64,000 nt of DNA from Rhododendron vialii (lineage: Eukaryota > Streptophyta > Magnoliopsida > Ericales > Ericaceae), in the NCBI RefSeq assembly GCF_030253575.1, contig NC_080569.1, positions 6,862,001 to 6,926,000 of the forward strand, written 5' to 3'. Position 1 is the stretch's first letter, and each line of letters begins with the position of its first letter. Positions 1 through 13,270 of this stretch are shown here, piece by piece. The notes under the pieces were generated by a model. The model saw only the letters and a program-made list of their open reading frames with translations, was not told the origin of the DNA and searched no databases. Both the position numbers and the translations under genes were made by a program.

Positions 1-638
1 AGTCTAGTTTTTGTTCACATGCTTGTTAAACTAAATTTTTCTGTCAATAATTCACTTTTTTACTCTATTTTTCTCTCCGTCATTTCGAGTTTCAAACCAG
101 CTTTCCCGTTCTGGTTTTCATCTTTGATATTGAGTCCCTTTTATGAGGAAAGGAACCAGGGCTTCCTGGTACAGTGTGTCAAGCTTCTTCATGTAGCGCT
201 TTATAGCTTGTGCTAAAGTGGGTTGTCACCCATTTGGACCATCTAAGTTACTTTGTGAGAACCTGGCACCATTACTTGATGCAGATATATGTGCTCTAGC
301 AGTTAAAGAGTGGGCACATTGTCCAAGGATACTGAAGGTTTGGAATTGTTCGGCACACCCCTCCTAACATATTGGGTTGGTGGGACTTACATGGTGTGAT
401 GGATTATAACTTTATGGAAAGCAAACTTCATTTGATTAGAGTGCTAGATAGATAGGTTTGATCTTGAAAGCAAGCGTGGATGGTAAACCGTGGTTGATCC
501 ATGCTGCAGGATCGATAATTTCATATTTCTGCTACACAGTTATCTCTGTCTGTTAAATGCAAAATGATGCTTGCATATTGATTACAAGAAATATGTTTAC
601 CCACTCTTAACAGTCTGTTGACCTCTCTGTATCTCCAG
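1..638 (+). other. Intron of LTN1 upstream of first visible exon
   Basis: No listerin-like coding sequence is visible here; the acceptor is the CAG ending at 638. The short open stretch near 250-340 does not resemble listerin and has no convincing splice sites. Confidence 0.6.
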
Positions 639-3600
639 GAGAGACTTAGCCCCACATCTGAAGGCTTTGATGGGACCGTGGTGGTTTTCCCAGTTTGATC
701 CAGCTTCTGAAGTTTCTCAAGCTGCGAAGCGGTCATTGCAGGTTTGTTTTCCATTATGTTGATCAGTGTGACTGTTGTGCAGTAATCTTGGAATATAATT
801 TGCAAACTTCTCATGAGTTGGGTCTTGAGCTCTCGACCTAACGATGGTATCCTGAAATCTGCACAAGATTTTTTCTGTAAGGAAATTGGAGGGAATTAAG
901 ATTGTGAGTGTGTATCATTTGGCATGTTGCAATGTTGTTTTTTCAAAGAAACTTAACATGTTGCCTTTTGAATCTATTGTATGTTAAAAATTGTGGCCAC
1001 TGACAATCTTCTTGTTAAATTGACAGGCAGCCTTTCCAGCACAGGAGAAGAGACTAGATGCCTTGATTTTATGTACAGCTGAGATTTTGATGTATCTGGA
1101 AGAAAATTTGAATCTCACTCCACAGAGTATTTCTGACAAAGCCACTGCTTTGGATGAACTGGAAGAGATGCACCAACAGGTATTCTATGTCGAATCCAGA
1201 AACCCTTGTCATGTATATCCTTGCATTTTCCTTTTTGATTGTCTGGTTAGCAAAAATAAAAAATAAAAAATGCTTTAGTTTCTGTTATCTCTGTCGTGTA
1301 TATTAACGTGGTGTTTGATTCAAGACCTTGATTGCGGATAGACTTGGTAGGGTCAACAAACACGATTTGACATCTAAGGATGTGTCCTCCATTTACAAAT
1401 TACATTTCAGTGAATTTCTCGACCTGGATTTGTTGATTCAGAGAACCAGGTTTTTTTTTTTTCCATCATCAAGACATTTCTACTTTTGCGTTTTCGCGTC
1501 ATTGGGGGCAGTACTGTTATTGAGAATTTTGATTTGGAAACTTCCTTTGCATCATTGGACAAGATCTCCTTTCTCAAAATGGAAACTGAGACAAGAATAG
1601 CTCATCTACTTAGGAGAAAACGCAATCGTCTGATGTTAACGGCTTAGTGTTGGGCATGAATTTTTCGTTCCCGGATTAGACATGAGCTATGGATGGAGTC
1701 TGAGATTTTTTTTTTGGGTCTTATTTCTCTGGGTCGCAGGTGATATCTTCATCATTGCTTGGATTACCACATTCTTTAACATTTTTGTCTTGGGTTGTGT
1801 GGAGGGGATGGGGGTGTGTGAATATATCCAGTAGTTAGACTTAGTCTTAGACATGTACTATGTGGCCAATGCGTATTCTTGGGTGTTTAATTGCTACTTT
1901 TGTACATGCTGTTATTGTGCTTCCTGCATGAAGTCTTGCTTTTATTTCTTTCATTCCTTTTTTTTTTTTTGGGTCTTGATTCTCTTGGTTGCACAGGTGA
2001 TTTCTTCGTCACTGCTAGCATTGGCCACTTTCCTTGATATTTTGGTGGGGTTGGAGTTTGAAAAACCTGGTTTTGAAAATACAGCTGCTGAACCCAAAAA
2101 AACTTCAAAAGCACGGAGCAAAGCCATTACATACGCAGAGAAATTGTTCTCTGCACATAAGTACTTTCTAGATTTTCTGAAGTCCCGGAGCCCTGGTATT
2201 CGATCAGCTACATATTCGGTGTTAAGGAGTTTCATTAAAAACATTCCTCAAGCTTTCGATGAAGGAAACATGAAAACTCTGTCAACGGCAATTCTTGGTT
2301 CTTTCCAGGAAAAGGATCCAGCTTGCCATTCGCCAATGTGGGATACTATGTTGCTCTTCTCCAAAAGGTTTCCAGACAGTTGGGCCATCGCAAATTTTCA
2401 GAAAAGCCTGGTGAATCGATTCTGGCAATTTCTTAGGAATGGATGCTTTGGATCCCAACAAGTTTCCTATCCAGCTTTAGTTCTATTTCTAGATGCTATT
2501 CCTCCTAAATCAATAGCGGGGGAGAAGTTCTTCCTTGAATTTTTTCAGAACTTTTGGGCCGGAAGAAACCCATCACATTCCTTGAATGCAGATCGACTAG
2601 CATTTTTCCAGGCATTTAGAGAATGCTTCCTTTGGGGATTGGAAAATGGTTCAAGGTGGGAGTTCATTGAGCTAGTCTGGTAGGCTCTTTCATTTATCAT
2701 TCCATAATTTGCGTTTTCTCTTTGTTTTTCAAACCAGATATTGTTGTGGAGCGGATGCCACTCATTCTTTACAACTTACTCTCGTTGACAAGATCCTTCT
2801 AAAGCTTTTGTGGCATGACTACCTACCGATCAACCCTGCAAAACAGAATGGAGTCTTCTCCGGGCAATTGAGGGATCCATCTGAGAGTAATGTTCAACCT
2901 CTTCATGAGGAAACAGCGGGGGCAGTCAAGATCAAGTATCCAATGGGTTACATGCAAGACGTGGGGACATGCATCATTGAGATCCTTTCAGGCATTTACT
3001 CACTTGAGCATGATCTGCTCTTCCCTTTCTGTGCAGTATTTCAAGAGAACTGCTTGGAGATATTTCAGCAAACAGAAAATATAGAAAACTCGTCAGAGAT
3101 TATAGAACGGGTCATCAACTTTTTATTGTTATTAGAGCAACATGCAGTGCAGAAAGGTGAAACATGGCCTTTGTTCAAAATGGTGGGACCAATGCTGGGG
3201 AAGTTATTCCCACTGACAAGAACACTTGTAAGTTAACTGCAGTACATTGTTGTTTAAGACTCATGATGGTTGTCACTTCTAAGGCATTTGCTATCTTGTT
3301 AACCAGGATGGCAAAACATTGGCTAGTACACATTTTTAAGTGATACATTATCTTTGAAGTTCCCCTTTAAGCCGTGTTTGTTTAAGATCTGCCTATGTTA
3401 AATTCTTTTATGACTACGGAGGCACTTTTAAGTTTTACCTATGAAAGGTTATTATCCGTTTTTATATGCTTAACCAAGTGTGGAGTTCCTAATGTATTCT
3501 CTGCATGGCGGGTAATTTGTTTTTACCTTTCGCTCAAAGTTAGGATGGTTGAGGTAGTTGACAGGTTCGTACTAATTCTTACTTTCACTGAATATTTTCT

Positions 3601-6600
3601 CCCCTTTTGATGTAAAACTTGCAATTTCCAATGTCTAGTTCTGCAGTTTTGATTTAGTGGAAAGGTGAAAACAAATTTCTGCCTTAGATGAGCTTTATGT
3701 GATGCAATGATTGTATACTGAACTCCTTGTTGGACAACATTTACTGTCATTTGGCTGCAGGACTCACCAGATATCGTGAGACTTGCATCAGTTGCAGTGT
3801 CAGTATTTGGCCCACGCAAGATAATTGGAGAACTTGTCTGCCACGATAGCACTTCCTCTAGTAGTCTTTCTGGTAGCACAAACAGAGAATTGGACTCAGA
3901 CCAGTTTCTGCAGCTGTACAAGGAAATGTTTGTTCCTTGGTGCCTGCAAGGGAATGGTCCTTCCACCAGTGCTCGGATAGATCTCTTGCTTGGGTTACTT
4001 GATGATGAAAGCTTTTCAGAACAGTGGCATGGTATTATAACATATGCAACTGATCTAGAGCTTTTTGGAGGTAGGCCTGAAACTCCAGACCCCAACTACG
4101 TACTTGTCTTGGCAATGCTCATGGAAAAAGCTAGAGTAGAACTTAGGAAGAGAAAGGAAGGTGTTAATCTTGTTCGTCGGCAAGGCTCCCACCCAGATCA
4201 CTGGCATCATGAACTTCTTGATTCATCTGCTGTTTCTATAACCCGTTCGTCCTTCAGAAGTTCTGATGCTCGGTTTATACGGTATGTACAAGTAAACTTA
4301 GTTAATTCATATAAATGAAGTATACCTTGTATGCTAGAAGTGACATCATGATCTTTGGGAATTTGACTGTTATTTTGCTATCGCATGTGGGAGGACCTAT
4401 TTAAATGAATATGGTTCATGGGAAAATTGTTATTTCTCTACATTATGGTGGATTTTTGCTACAGCATGTGGGAGGACCTATCCAAATGAATATGGTTCGT
4501 GCGAAAATTGTTATTTCTCTACCTTCTGGTGGATGAGGATAAAGGGATTCAAATGAATTAAAGGGTTTCCTCTGATGAGCTCCCTGCTCCCTTATTCGGA
4601 GGTGGACTCTCTTCTTTCTAAGTGAGGCATCTGGAGGCGAGCTCGAAATCTTGAATTGCATATAGAAAAGAAAGAAAATGAACCCTATTGCGCAGAGCCG
4701 AGAGAGCTTAAGCTTGCTCACTTGGAGATGGACTCTTGCCGGTGGTATGGTGTGGAGCCACTGGGGATGTCGCACTTGGCGATGGCCTTCTGGATGCCCA
4801 CAACTTAAGCCATTATCGCCAAGGCCATTCAACCAGACTATTGTTGCCTGGTGCTTCCCATTTGGCCTCATTTGATATGTCCTTCTTGATACCGACACTT
4901 GGCTTCTCCGAATTATGCAATTGGGAATTTGGGATCCACATTTTATGTATCTACACTTTCTATTGACAATAAGACATGCATTAGGATTGCTGCTTCTGCT
5001 GTAGTGGTAGTTTTATTATTATTACTGTTCAACACCATTGCTTGTTATTTATTGTCACATTTTCACAGTGTCTCATGCTGAGTTTTGCCATGTTTGTTGT
5101 TACAGGGCTGTTCTTGGTGGCTCAACAGAAGATGATCAAACTTCTTTTTTGTCTAGAAATGCTAAGATCCTTGTATTCCAAGAGCTCCACATGAAGTTAG
5201 TAACTTTCACCATGGATTCTACTTTTAACTGGGTTAGGGATGCACGTTCTTTACTAATAGATGATTCTGTGCCAAGAACTGAACCTTCAATGGATGTGCT
5301 TGAAAGGGCTCAGTTTTCACTTGAAGTGCTTGACGGCAGCTTCTTTTGCTTAAAGACTATTGAAGATGAAACTGAGTTAGTCTCAGCTACTTTAGCGGCA
5401 ATTTTTCTGATTGACTGGGAATACCGTATGGCAGTAGCATCCAATGATGCACTCGATGATGAAACTGCTAGAAAAATGAAGGCCAGGATGGATTTTGGTG
5501 CATCAGTGCATGCATTTTGTGGCCAGATAAGTAGTTCATTCTTTAAAAGCCTCAGCAGAGACCTTAGAAACAGTTTGGGAAGTATTTTGGTTCAGTCTAT
5601 TAGGTTTGCCATATTCGAGGAAGATAAATTTGATGCTGGTAAACTAACATCTTTGTGCTGCCTTTGGATGCTTGAGGTTCTTGAATGTCACTGTCTGGAT
5701 CAGTTCGAGGAACACAAATTGTTGGACCAGTTTTTGAGCAACGGTGATTTCTGGCCTTTGTGGGTCTTGCCAGATTTCAGTACTGGAGGAAGATCAGCCA
5801 TCTTGAGGATTGAAAAGATCTCTGTTAACGTGAGTATTCTTGCTGACATCTTCTGATTAAAACATGGATGCTTTATTTATCATAAACTTAAACTCTGCTA
5901 ATACTTATACGAAACTATTAAGTTGTCAGAGTAAAGAATTAAATACACTGGTCCATGTGACAGGTCATAGTAGCATGGATTAAGGCAGTTCCCTTTTTCT
6001 TGGTTGAGATGGCGTGGCATTGGCAATGCTGTTTTCAAAGTGATTTGGGGTTAGAGATAAATTTATAACTGGTGGAAATCTTTCTTCTTTATTGGGTTAT
6101 TGCTTCTATTGTTATATTGTGACCTAGCTTTCTCTTTTCTGTAAACGTTGCCAATTCAGATACTTCTGCTTTAAAACTATCCTTTTTAGGATAGGCATTT
6201 ATTGCAGGTCTTTTTCTATAGCAGGCTTCAATTTTAAGTTCCACATCTGTCCAAGAGGTCTCTCCGCATTGACACATGTCCTGCTTAATGGGTGGTCTCT
6301 GTTTGTCCAACCTGATATGTCACCATTTCTGGCTTTAAGTTCACTTGCTTGATTGCATCACCAAGTTCAAAGTCTCCTATAGTCCCATGTAACCCCTCCT
6401 CTCATAATGAAGTGGTCTGCATTGTGAAAGGAGGGGCATATATACCCGTTACATGAAATACCCCCTCATTCCGCTGACCCACTAAGAATGCATTTTTTCA
6501 TAAAAAAATGTACAGGATAATAATCTATTATAAGTTGGTTTGAAACAATTTGATTAGACACTGATTAGACACATGTGATTCACATGTATGTATCCATGCG

Positions 6601-9600
6601 CTTTTGATTAACATCTTAACATAGTCAATTCTAATGAAACTTGGAATTGGGGTTGGCATGTCAATATTCGTACCTGGATTAGGATCTTTTGTTCTGCCTT
6701 GTCATGGCTGAATCTATTTTTCTCCCCTTGGATAACTTAAACAGAAAAACATTGTGTGTGTCTTGCAGTTTCTTTTTATTCTTGTTGCATCATTTTTCCT
6801 ACAAACATTTCATTTTTGTTTTCTTTGGTTGGGTGGTTGGTTGATGGCAGCGTGTTGCTATGCAAGGCTAGGGATTAAGAACAAAGCATTGCCTGAACTG
6901 TTACCAATAATCCAGTAAATCTGCACAGTAAAATGTTGTCTGCCAGGGATGTAGATGTAAACAAAGTGGTCTTGTAAATGATGGCCTGGTAATTTTGCAG
7001 GAACTAGTCACTGTAGCCTAAGAACCTTTTTTTTTTTGTTTGGTTTCTTCTCTGTACTCTGTTATGAAGTTATGTGGAACAATTCTGCAGTACGGTAACA
7101 GATATTAGACAGGGACAGTTTCTGAACTGCAATTGGTTATTGTGCAGGCATCCAGGAATCCCGTACTTGTTGCTGTAATCGATAATCTTATATCTAAGAT
7201 TGGGATTCACAGGGTTCTGGCTGACTCTGATACAAGCACATCATCACCTGAGCAAGAAATAAATGAACTCATCAGCTCTCAATCTCCTTATTGTCGAGCT
7301 TGGCTTGCTGCCGAATTATTATGCACATGGAAATGGCATGGTGGCAGTGCATTGAACTCTTTCTTGCCTTCACTGAGTACATATTGCAAGAGTGCAAATT
7401 GCTTCCATAAAGAAAGTTTGTTAGACTCCATAATTACCATTTTGCTTGATGGCGCTCTTGTTCATGGAGCTAGTAGTAAAGTGAGCCTTGCCTATGTATG
7501 GCCTGTTTCAAATGATGAAATTGAGGGTGTGGAAGAACCCTTCTTAAGAGCTATCGCGTCTTTACTTTTTACTCTTTTTAAAGACAGTATATGGGGAAAG
7601 GACAAGGCTATGTTACTTTTTAAATTGCTTGTAAACAAGCTTTTCATTGGTGAAGAAATTAACTTGAATTGTTTGAGGATTCTTCCTTTAATTATGAGTG
7701 TCCTTAGGCCATTGGGCATCGGGTGTGAAGAATCAAATCGAGATGATCAACTTGATCCTTTGGAAGAAAATCAAATGCACGATACTATTGAGGACTGGCT
7801 CCAAAGGTCTCTGCTGTTACCTCCTTTAAGCACGTGGCAGACAGGAGGAGGTAAATGATTGCTCTTTCTCTTTCGAAAAATGCATTTTTCTCTGCTGTGG
7901 TTGTATTGGACATGTATCAGTACAAGAACTTTAATCATCAGAAATACCACAGGTTGAAGCCCTGATGAACTGGGGGACTAGTTGGCCATTTTCGTTGTTC
8001 ATCTCCTACATAATGAAGGGCATTGGGGGTTTAAAAAAAAAAAAGAAACGAAACACAAAAAGAGAATTCTTCTTTTCAATAAAGTTACTGCTGCTTGACT
8101 CTGATTTTTTATTTTGTTTTGTTTCCACCAGAGTTTCATGCAGAAATGGAAGGATGGTACGAGTTGGTTATATCTTGCTTCCCCCTAAGTACAGTAGCTG
8201 GAACACAAGGGTTAAAACCAGAGAGAGATATCAGCCACATGGAGCGAGCTCTCTTACTTGAATTATTACGTAAGCAGAGACATGGTACTGGCTCATCATC
8301 TGCTGCTAATATGCTACCAACTGTGCAGATGTTGCTATCAAGGCTAATGTTAGTTTCAGTTGGGTACTGCTGGAAGGAATTTAATGAAGAAGATTGGGAG
8401 TTTGTAGTCTATCGGCTCAGATGGTGGATTGAATCAGCAGTGTTGATAATGGAGGAAGTAGCTGAAAATGTTAATGAAGCCCTAACTAACATCTCTATGA
8501 CTCATAACTCTGAAATCGCGGTAGAGAAGCTTGAGCATGCTGTCTTGGAGTTAAACCCTGCCCCTATGAAGATTGCTACTAACGCCCTTGCTGCTTTTTC
8601 ACTGTTTTGTGGTCTTCTTGGATTACAAGGGGATGAAAATGCCAGTAATTTGAACCCCTTGAGGACTAGATGGGATGCCATCAAAGATCGGATTCTAGAA
8701 GGTGTTCTTCGCTTATTTTTTTCCACTGGTGCTGCTGAGGCCATTGCAGGTTCCTGTTGCGATGAGGCTTCATTAATTATATCATCAACCAGACTCGATC
8801 ATCCCCAGTTTTGGGAGTTGGTCGCTTCAAGTGTTGTAATGTCTTCTGCATATGCTAGAGACAAATCTGTGAAGTCAGTTGAACTTTGGGGGCTAAGCAA
8901 AGGGCCCCTAAGCTCTTTGTATGCAATCCTTTTTTCCTCCAAACCACTTCCTGCCTTGCAATTTGCTGCCTTCGTTATTCTCTCATCTGAACCCATTTCA
9001 AACCTTTCTATCGTTAGAGAAGATATTGCAGGTTCCTTGAATGGTGATTTTGGCAACGAGGTTTCTTATCAGCTCGATTCGTCTTCAGAAGAAAAAATTC
9101 GCTTGAGGGAGGAAATTTTGTGCATGCTTGAAAAATTACCACACGAGATTCTTGAAATGGACCTGGCAGCACCGGAGCGTGTAAGTATTGTTTTGTTGGA
9201 TGCAAACTTTTTCGTTTTGGCTTGTCTTCCAAAACCCTAAACTTCCTTTGGATTTCCTACCAAGCAAAAAAAAAAAGAAAGAAAACAAATCTTCTAAGAT
9301 GGTTACTGTCTTATAGTTTTGTTTATTTTGAATACAGGTGAATGTCCTTCTTGCTTGGTCTTTGTTGCTGTCACATCTTCTATCTTTCCCATCATCATCC
9401 CCTCAAAGGGAAAGATTGATTCAACATATACAAGAGCATGCCGATTGGGCAATATTGGACTGCCTGTTCCAGCATATTCCACTTGAATTATGCTTGGCAC
9501 ATAGCTTGAAAAAGAAAGACGTAGAGCTTCATCCTGTGTTATCAGAGGCTGCATCTGCAGCTACACGCGCCATCACAAGTAGTTCAGTTTTGTTTTGTGT

Positions 9601-11059
9601 GGAGTCACTTTGGCCTGTTAAACCAGAGAAAATGGCTTCACTTGCTGGTGCAATATATGGTTTGATGCTTTGTATTCTACCGGCTCATGTTCGTGGGTGG
9701 TTTAGTGATATTCGTGACCGTTCTACTTCATCGGCAATTGAGCATTTTACTAGAGTATGGTGTAGCCCTCCACTAATCAGAAATGAACTGTCTCAGGTGT
9801 GTTCAGTTTGCCTTAAGATCTTTATGAACCCGAGTATTTCTTTTTGAGGTTGAGTTTCTATAGGTTTCTGCAAGTGTATCAGCGAATGGACATTCTTAGG
9901 ATTAGGGTCTAAAAGTCTCCATTACAAGATGATGGATCTTGGCCTTCTAAAGACGTTTTTATTGTATGATACCAATTTTTGTTCCCGTTTCATGAATTTT
10001 TGATGTTATAGGTCTCTAATAATTTGTGCTTATCGCAGATTAAGAAAGGTAGCTTTGCTGATGAGAATTTCTCAGTTAGTGTGAGCAAGTCAGCCAATGA
10101 GGTTGTTGCTACCTATACGAAGGATGAAACTGGCATGGATTTAGTAATTCGTCTTCCTGCATCTTACCCATTGCGTGCTGTGGACGTTGATTGCCCTAGG
10201 AGTCTTGGCATTAGCGAACTGAAGCAAAGGAAATGGTTGATGTCTATGCTGTTATTTGTTCGTAATCAGGTACTTCCCATCGATATTTGTTGGCCATGCA
10301 TCTTTCTGCTCCAGTTTATGATGGATGAACAAATTTTGCATTCTAATAGGGTATTTGGTTCAGACAAGCAGTGTTGCTCATCTTTCAATTGCTGGACCTT
10401 TTTGCAAAGCACAGTAAGATACAACCAAAGGGGAATGATTATGTGGATGAGAATTCCCCAAGGAAAGTAGAATTCGGGTGGGTGTGACCCAGAAATAAGA
10501 ACTGAAACTTATATCGAAAGGGTTAACAATGGGCAACTGAGAGTGCTCAACTTAGACCTTTCATTTGAGAAGAAAATGATAGCGAATACTCTGCATACTT
10601 TAGGACATGCTTAATGTGTGTGCACTTATATTGCAACGTAGAATAGTTCCTGTTGGGAATCGATATCTGTGGTCCAAATCCTTCAGTATATCTTCTATTA
10701 CAAGGTCGTGATTCCATATCTGTGAAGTCTCCTTTTATTCGATTGGACTGCCAGTTTATACTCATTCTGGCCATTCCTTATTATAACACCCGGAAAGCTG
10801 ATAATTTATTTGCCTTGGTCATGTGATCCAGAATGGAGCTTTAGCTGAATCAATACGCATCTGGAAGAGCAATTTTGACAAGGAATTTGAAGGTGTTGAG
10901 GAGTGCCCTATCTGTTACAGTGTCATCCACACAGCCAACCACAGCCTTCCACGCCTGGCCTGCAGGACTTGCAAGCACAAGTTCCATTCTGCTTGCATGT
11001 ACAAGTGGTTCTCCACTTCTCACAAATCAACTTGCCCATTGTGCCAGTCTCCATTTTGA
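639..11059 (+). CDS. LTN1: E3 ubiquitin-protein ligase listerin, 3' part (11 exons)
   Basis: Listerin ubiquitylates nascent chains stuck on the 60S subunit in ribosome-associated quality control, in the cytosol. Exons read from frame and splice signals: 639-741, 1027-1179, 1997-2655, 2738-3227, 3761-4281, 5106-5829, 7148-7850, 8132-9180, 9338-9796, 10039-10269, 10832-11059. All have GT-AG borders and phases that join without a break, giving about 1772 codons. The first exon encodes [19 protein letters not shown], a conserved part of the listerin N-terminal domain, so the missing start is roughly a hundred residues upstream, outside the window. The middle is long helical HEAT/ARM-like sequence. 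The last exon (from about 10904) encodes the C-terminal variant RING: CPIC, then CRTC, HKFHSAC and CPLC zinc ligands. The family is usually about 1,850-1,900 residues. The order of conserved blocks and the RING make the identity firm; exact acceptors could shift by a codon at one or two introns. Confidence 0.95.
1700..1790 (+). pseudogene. Decoy copy of the acceptor and start of LTN1 exon 3
   Basis: Within the intron before the 1997 exon lies a degenerate copy of that exon's polypyrimidine tract, acceptor and first ~45 coding bases. After the CAG ending at 1739 the frame reads VISSSLL, identical to the true exon start, then diverges and soon stops. It looks like a small local duplication that left a possible cryptic splice acceptor. 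Confidence 0.6.
4373..4534. repeat. 81-bp tandem duplication in LTN1 intron
   Basis: Two imperfect copies, 4373-4453 and 4454-4534, share GCATGTGGGAGGACCTAT and a downstream TTGTTATTTCTCTAC block. Lies in the intron between the exons ending 4281 and starting 5106. Confidence 0.85.
5830..7147 (+). other. Large LTN1 intron
   Basis: A 1.3-kb intron between GTGAGT and a TGTGCAG acceptor. No embedded gene or clear transposon was recognised. Confidence 0.7.
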
Positions 11060-11185
11060 CCAGATTTAGTTTCGGGTTTATGGTCTCTGTCGATTTTTGC
11101 TTCTCCAACTGTAACTTCACCTATTTGTGCAAATGAAGCCAAGGTTGATTTAATTGCCAGAGCTGGACCATAAGATTAGGGCAGC

Positions 11186-11189
<4 letters not shown>

Positions 11190-11221
<32 letters not shown>
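11190..11221. repeat. (CT)n microsatellite downstream of LTN1
   Basis: About 15-16 CT units in the probable 3' untranslated region, 130 bp past the LTN1 stop codon. Confidence 0.95.
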
Positions 11222-11222
<1 letters not shown>

Positions 11223-12410
11223 ACACGGGTGCCAACACATACAAATACACAAGACCCCCACCCCTTTCCAACCAGAAAAGTGATAGCAATAACGTTCAAG
11301 GATATTCCCGAAAATCCAACTAAGTATGCTTCCAACGGTAGGCACTAGGCAGTTGCCCTTCCCTTGAGTACTTTGGGGAGTCCAGTCACAACCACTTGTC
11401 TGGCTCACACCTTGCCTGTCTGGCTGTCTGCAATACTTGTTCATATAGTAAGTCCTCTTTTTGCGATTTCTGTCTTGATTGATGTAAATAACTTTGCTTA
11501 TTATCTATTTTACTGCATTTAACTATTGCCTCCTATCTTTGCTCTTCAGAGACATTAGAAACTTCTAATGTTATTGTCGTTCTTTAAAATGAAGTGTCTT
11601 GTGGTATAAAAAATCTGTGTTGTCTTTGCATCAATGTTTAAAGCTCGTCTTCTTATTCTGATCATGGTTCCTAGATTTATCCACGTTACAATGCTAGTAT
11701 TCTTGACTGCCAATCGAATGAAGCTTTCTGAATTTATGTGTTTTCAGCCTTTTTGGTCCATTTCGTGCTGCTGTTTTGGACACCTATGTTACGCTTTCTA
11801 TGTTTTGTGCAGATAAACCTTGTTTACAGGATTGAGTCGCAGCGATCGGTATGCTTGAGACACAGCAGGCCCCTAGTCCTGTAAAGCGAAGACAAAAATA
11901 GAATTTTGAAAGTGTAGAGTTGTGAAAAATCTGTTTCGGGATCCGATAAAATATGCTTTTTTGACATCGCGTTTTCTTTTCAGTAGGGTGGTCATGGAAA
12001 TTCAGAATGCCGAATTTATATATAAATGTAAAGTTGTGGAAATTTTGTTTCATTATTGTTGAATTTGAGTTGACCCAGAGGAATTATTTTCCCTTTTTAC
12101 TTGTACTTGTGAAGCAATTTTTGCTTTCTAGGTTTTGCTAGAAACCGTGAGTTGGGTGATGTAAAAATTGGACTAATGGATGGTATAGAGGTACTCTCAC
12201 GTGAGGTTGGGTGTATCTATTACCAATTTACCCATTTTTATTGATGTGCCCCAACTCAATTGCAGCTTTGCCCCCCTCTCTAACGGTCCTTTGGATGGTG
12301 AGAGAGAAGAAAGAGTTGTAATTTCTTAACAAACCTCACCAAATGTGGTGAGATTTGTTGAGAAACTAATTGACTGATAGTATCTTGTTTTCTCATCATT
12401 TTTCATTTCC
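11222..12410. other. LTN1 3' flank, no gene seen
   Basis: Likely holds the LTN1 3' untranslated end and then intergenic DNA. An inverted repeat of about 22 bp with a short loop lies at 12318-12370 (TTTCTTAACAAACCTCACCA and its near complement). No coding region or RNA gene was recognised. Confidence 0.5.
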
Positions 12411-13270
12411 TTTGGAGCATCTCCTGCCCTTGCCCAAAAACCTTTACTCAGATTCAAAACCTGAGTGAAGATCCTCTAAAATCAACTCCATCCCTTTACC
12501 ATTTCTCACACCAAATCAAGGGAGAATCTATTTTTTCATCAAATTAAGGGAGAACCAAACTCAAACTCGTATGACCAACTGGGTCAGGACTCTTGGATCT
12601 CATTAAGAGGTCAGGAGTTCGAGTCTCCCCATCTGTGTGTGGATGTTCTTCTCTTAGAGGGCTTTTCTTTTCTTTCTTTATTTCTACCCTATGATGGGCG
12701 TATTTCTTGTATTGGTTGAGTTATTGGGCTTGGTTATTTCATGAACTCTTATGGTTGATGTAGTGTTTCGGGCTTGTACTTTGTACTTCATATTTGATAT
12801 AAAATAAAATGATTTCTTCTATCGATTTAAAAAAAAAAAAAACTCAAACTCGTATTCCCAACGGCTATTTTCTCATGGCGATGGGTGGTTGATCGTGGTG
12901 ATTGTTGTGTTCTCCGGTGGTCGGCAGTGGTTTCCGGTAGTCGCACAAGCTGGAAAAGGTTTCGGCGAAGATAACAGAAGCTAGATTAATTGAGGGTCTT
13001 TAAATATCTCCAGTTGGCATTCGTCATGGTGTGGACTGTAGAGGTTGCCGGTGGATCTGCTAGTGGCGTTAAAGGAGGCACCAAAGAGTGAAATCTGATC
13101 AGATGAAGACGATGTTGACACGCGGCAACGGCGGAGGACGGCGGTGAATCGTTCAACATTTGAGCGAAGGGCTGGAGTTTGTAACAGTTGTTCACATAAA
13201 ATAGAGCTTTTATCCAGATTTTTATTCAATCCTGAGTAAATATTAGAGTTAGGGCTGGAGATGCTCCAAA
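12411..13270. mobile_element. Non-autonomous DNA transposon with nested SINE
   Basis: The ends are inverted: TTTGGAGCATCTCC at 12411 and its exact complement ending at 13270. Similarity continues inward on both sides (TTTACTCAG blocks). Without the nested SINE it is about 580 bp with no transposase frame. The target duplication could not be fixed, so the superfamily is open; GGAGCATCTCCAGCC-type ends are common in plant genomes. Confidence 0.7.
12557..12855 (+). mobile_element. tRNA-derived SINE with 16-bp target duplication
   Basis: Flanked by perfect copies of AAACTCAAACTCGTAT at 12557-12572 and 12840-12855. The 5' end has a tRNA-like head with an A-box-like GACCAACTGGGTCAG and a B box in GTTCGAGTC. 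The 3' end runs into a poly-A of about 12-13. Body about 267 bp. It sits inside the DNA element at 12411-13270, so it is the younger insertion. Confidence 0.88.

Noticed and set aside
230-350. Open stretch reading LLCENLAPLLDADICALAVK at the left edge
   Set aside because: Looks protein-like but lacks splice signals, does not resemble listerin, and lies where the LTN1 intron is expected.
1853-1996. Upstream extension of the long LTN1 ORF before 1997
   Set aside because: It is cysteine/phenylalanine-rich intron translation ending in a polypyrimidine tract and acceptor; the conserved listerin sequence begins at VISSSLL.
11121-11444. Frames with RERERERE or SLSLSL runs (also near 23060, 50170, 58350)
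   Set aside because: Products of CT/GA microsatellites, not proteins.
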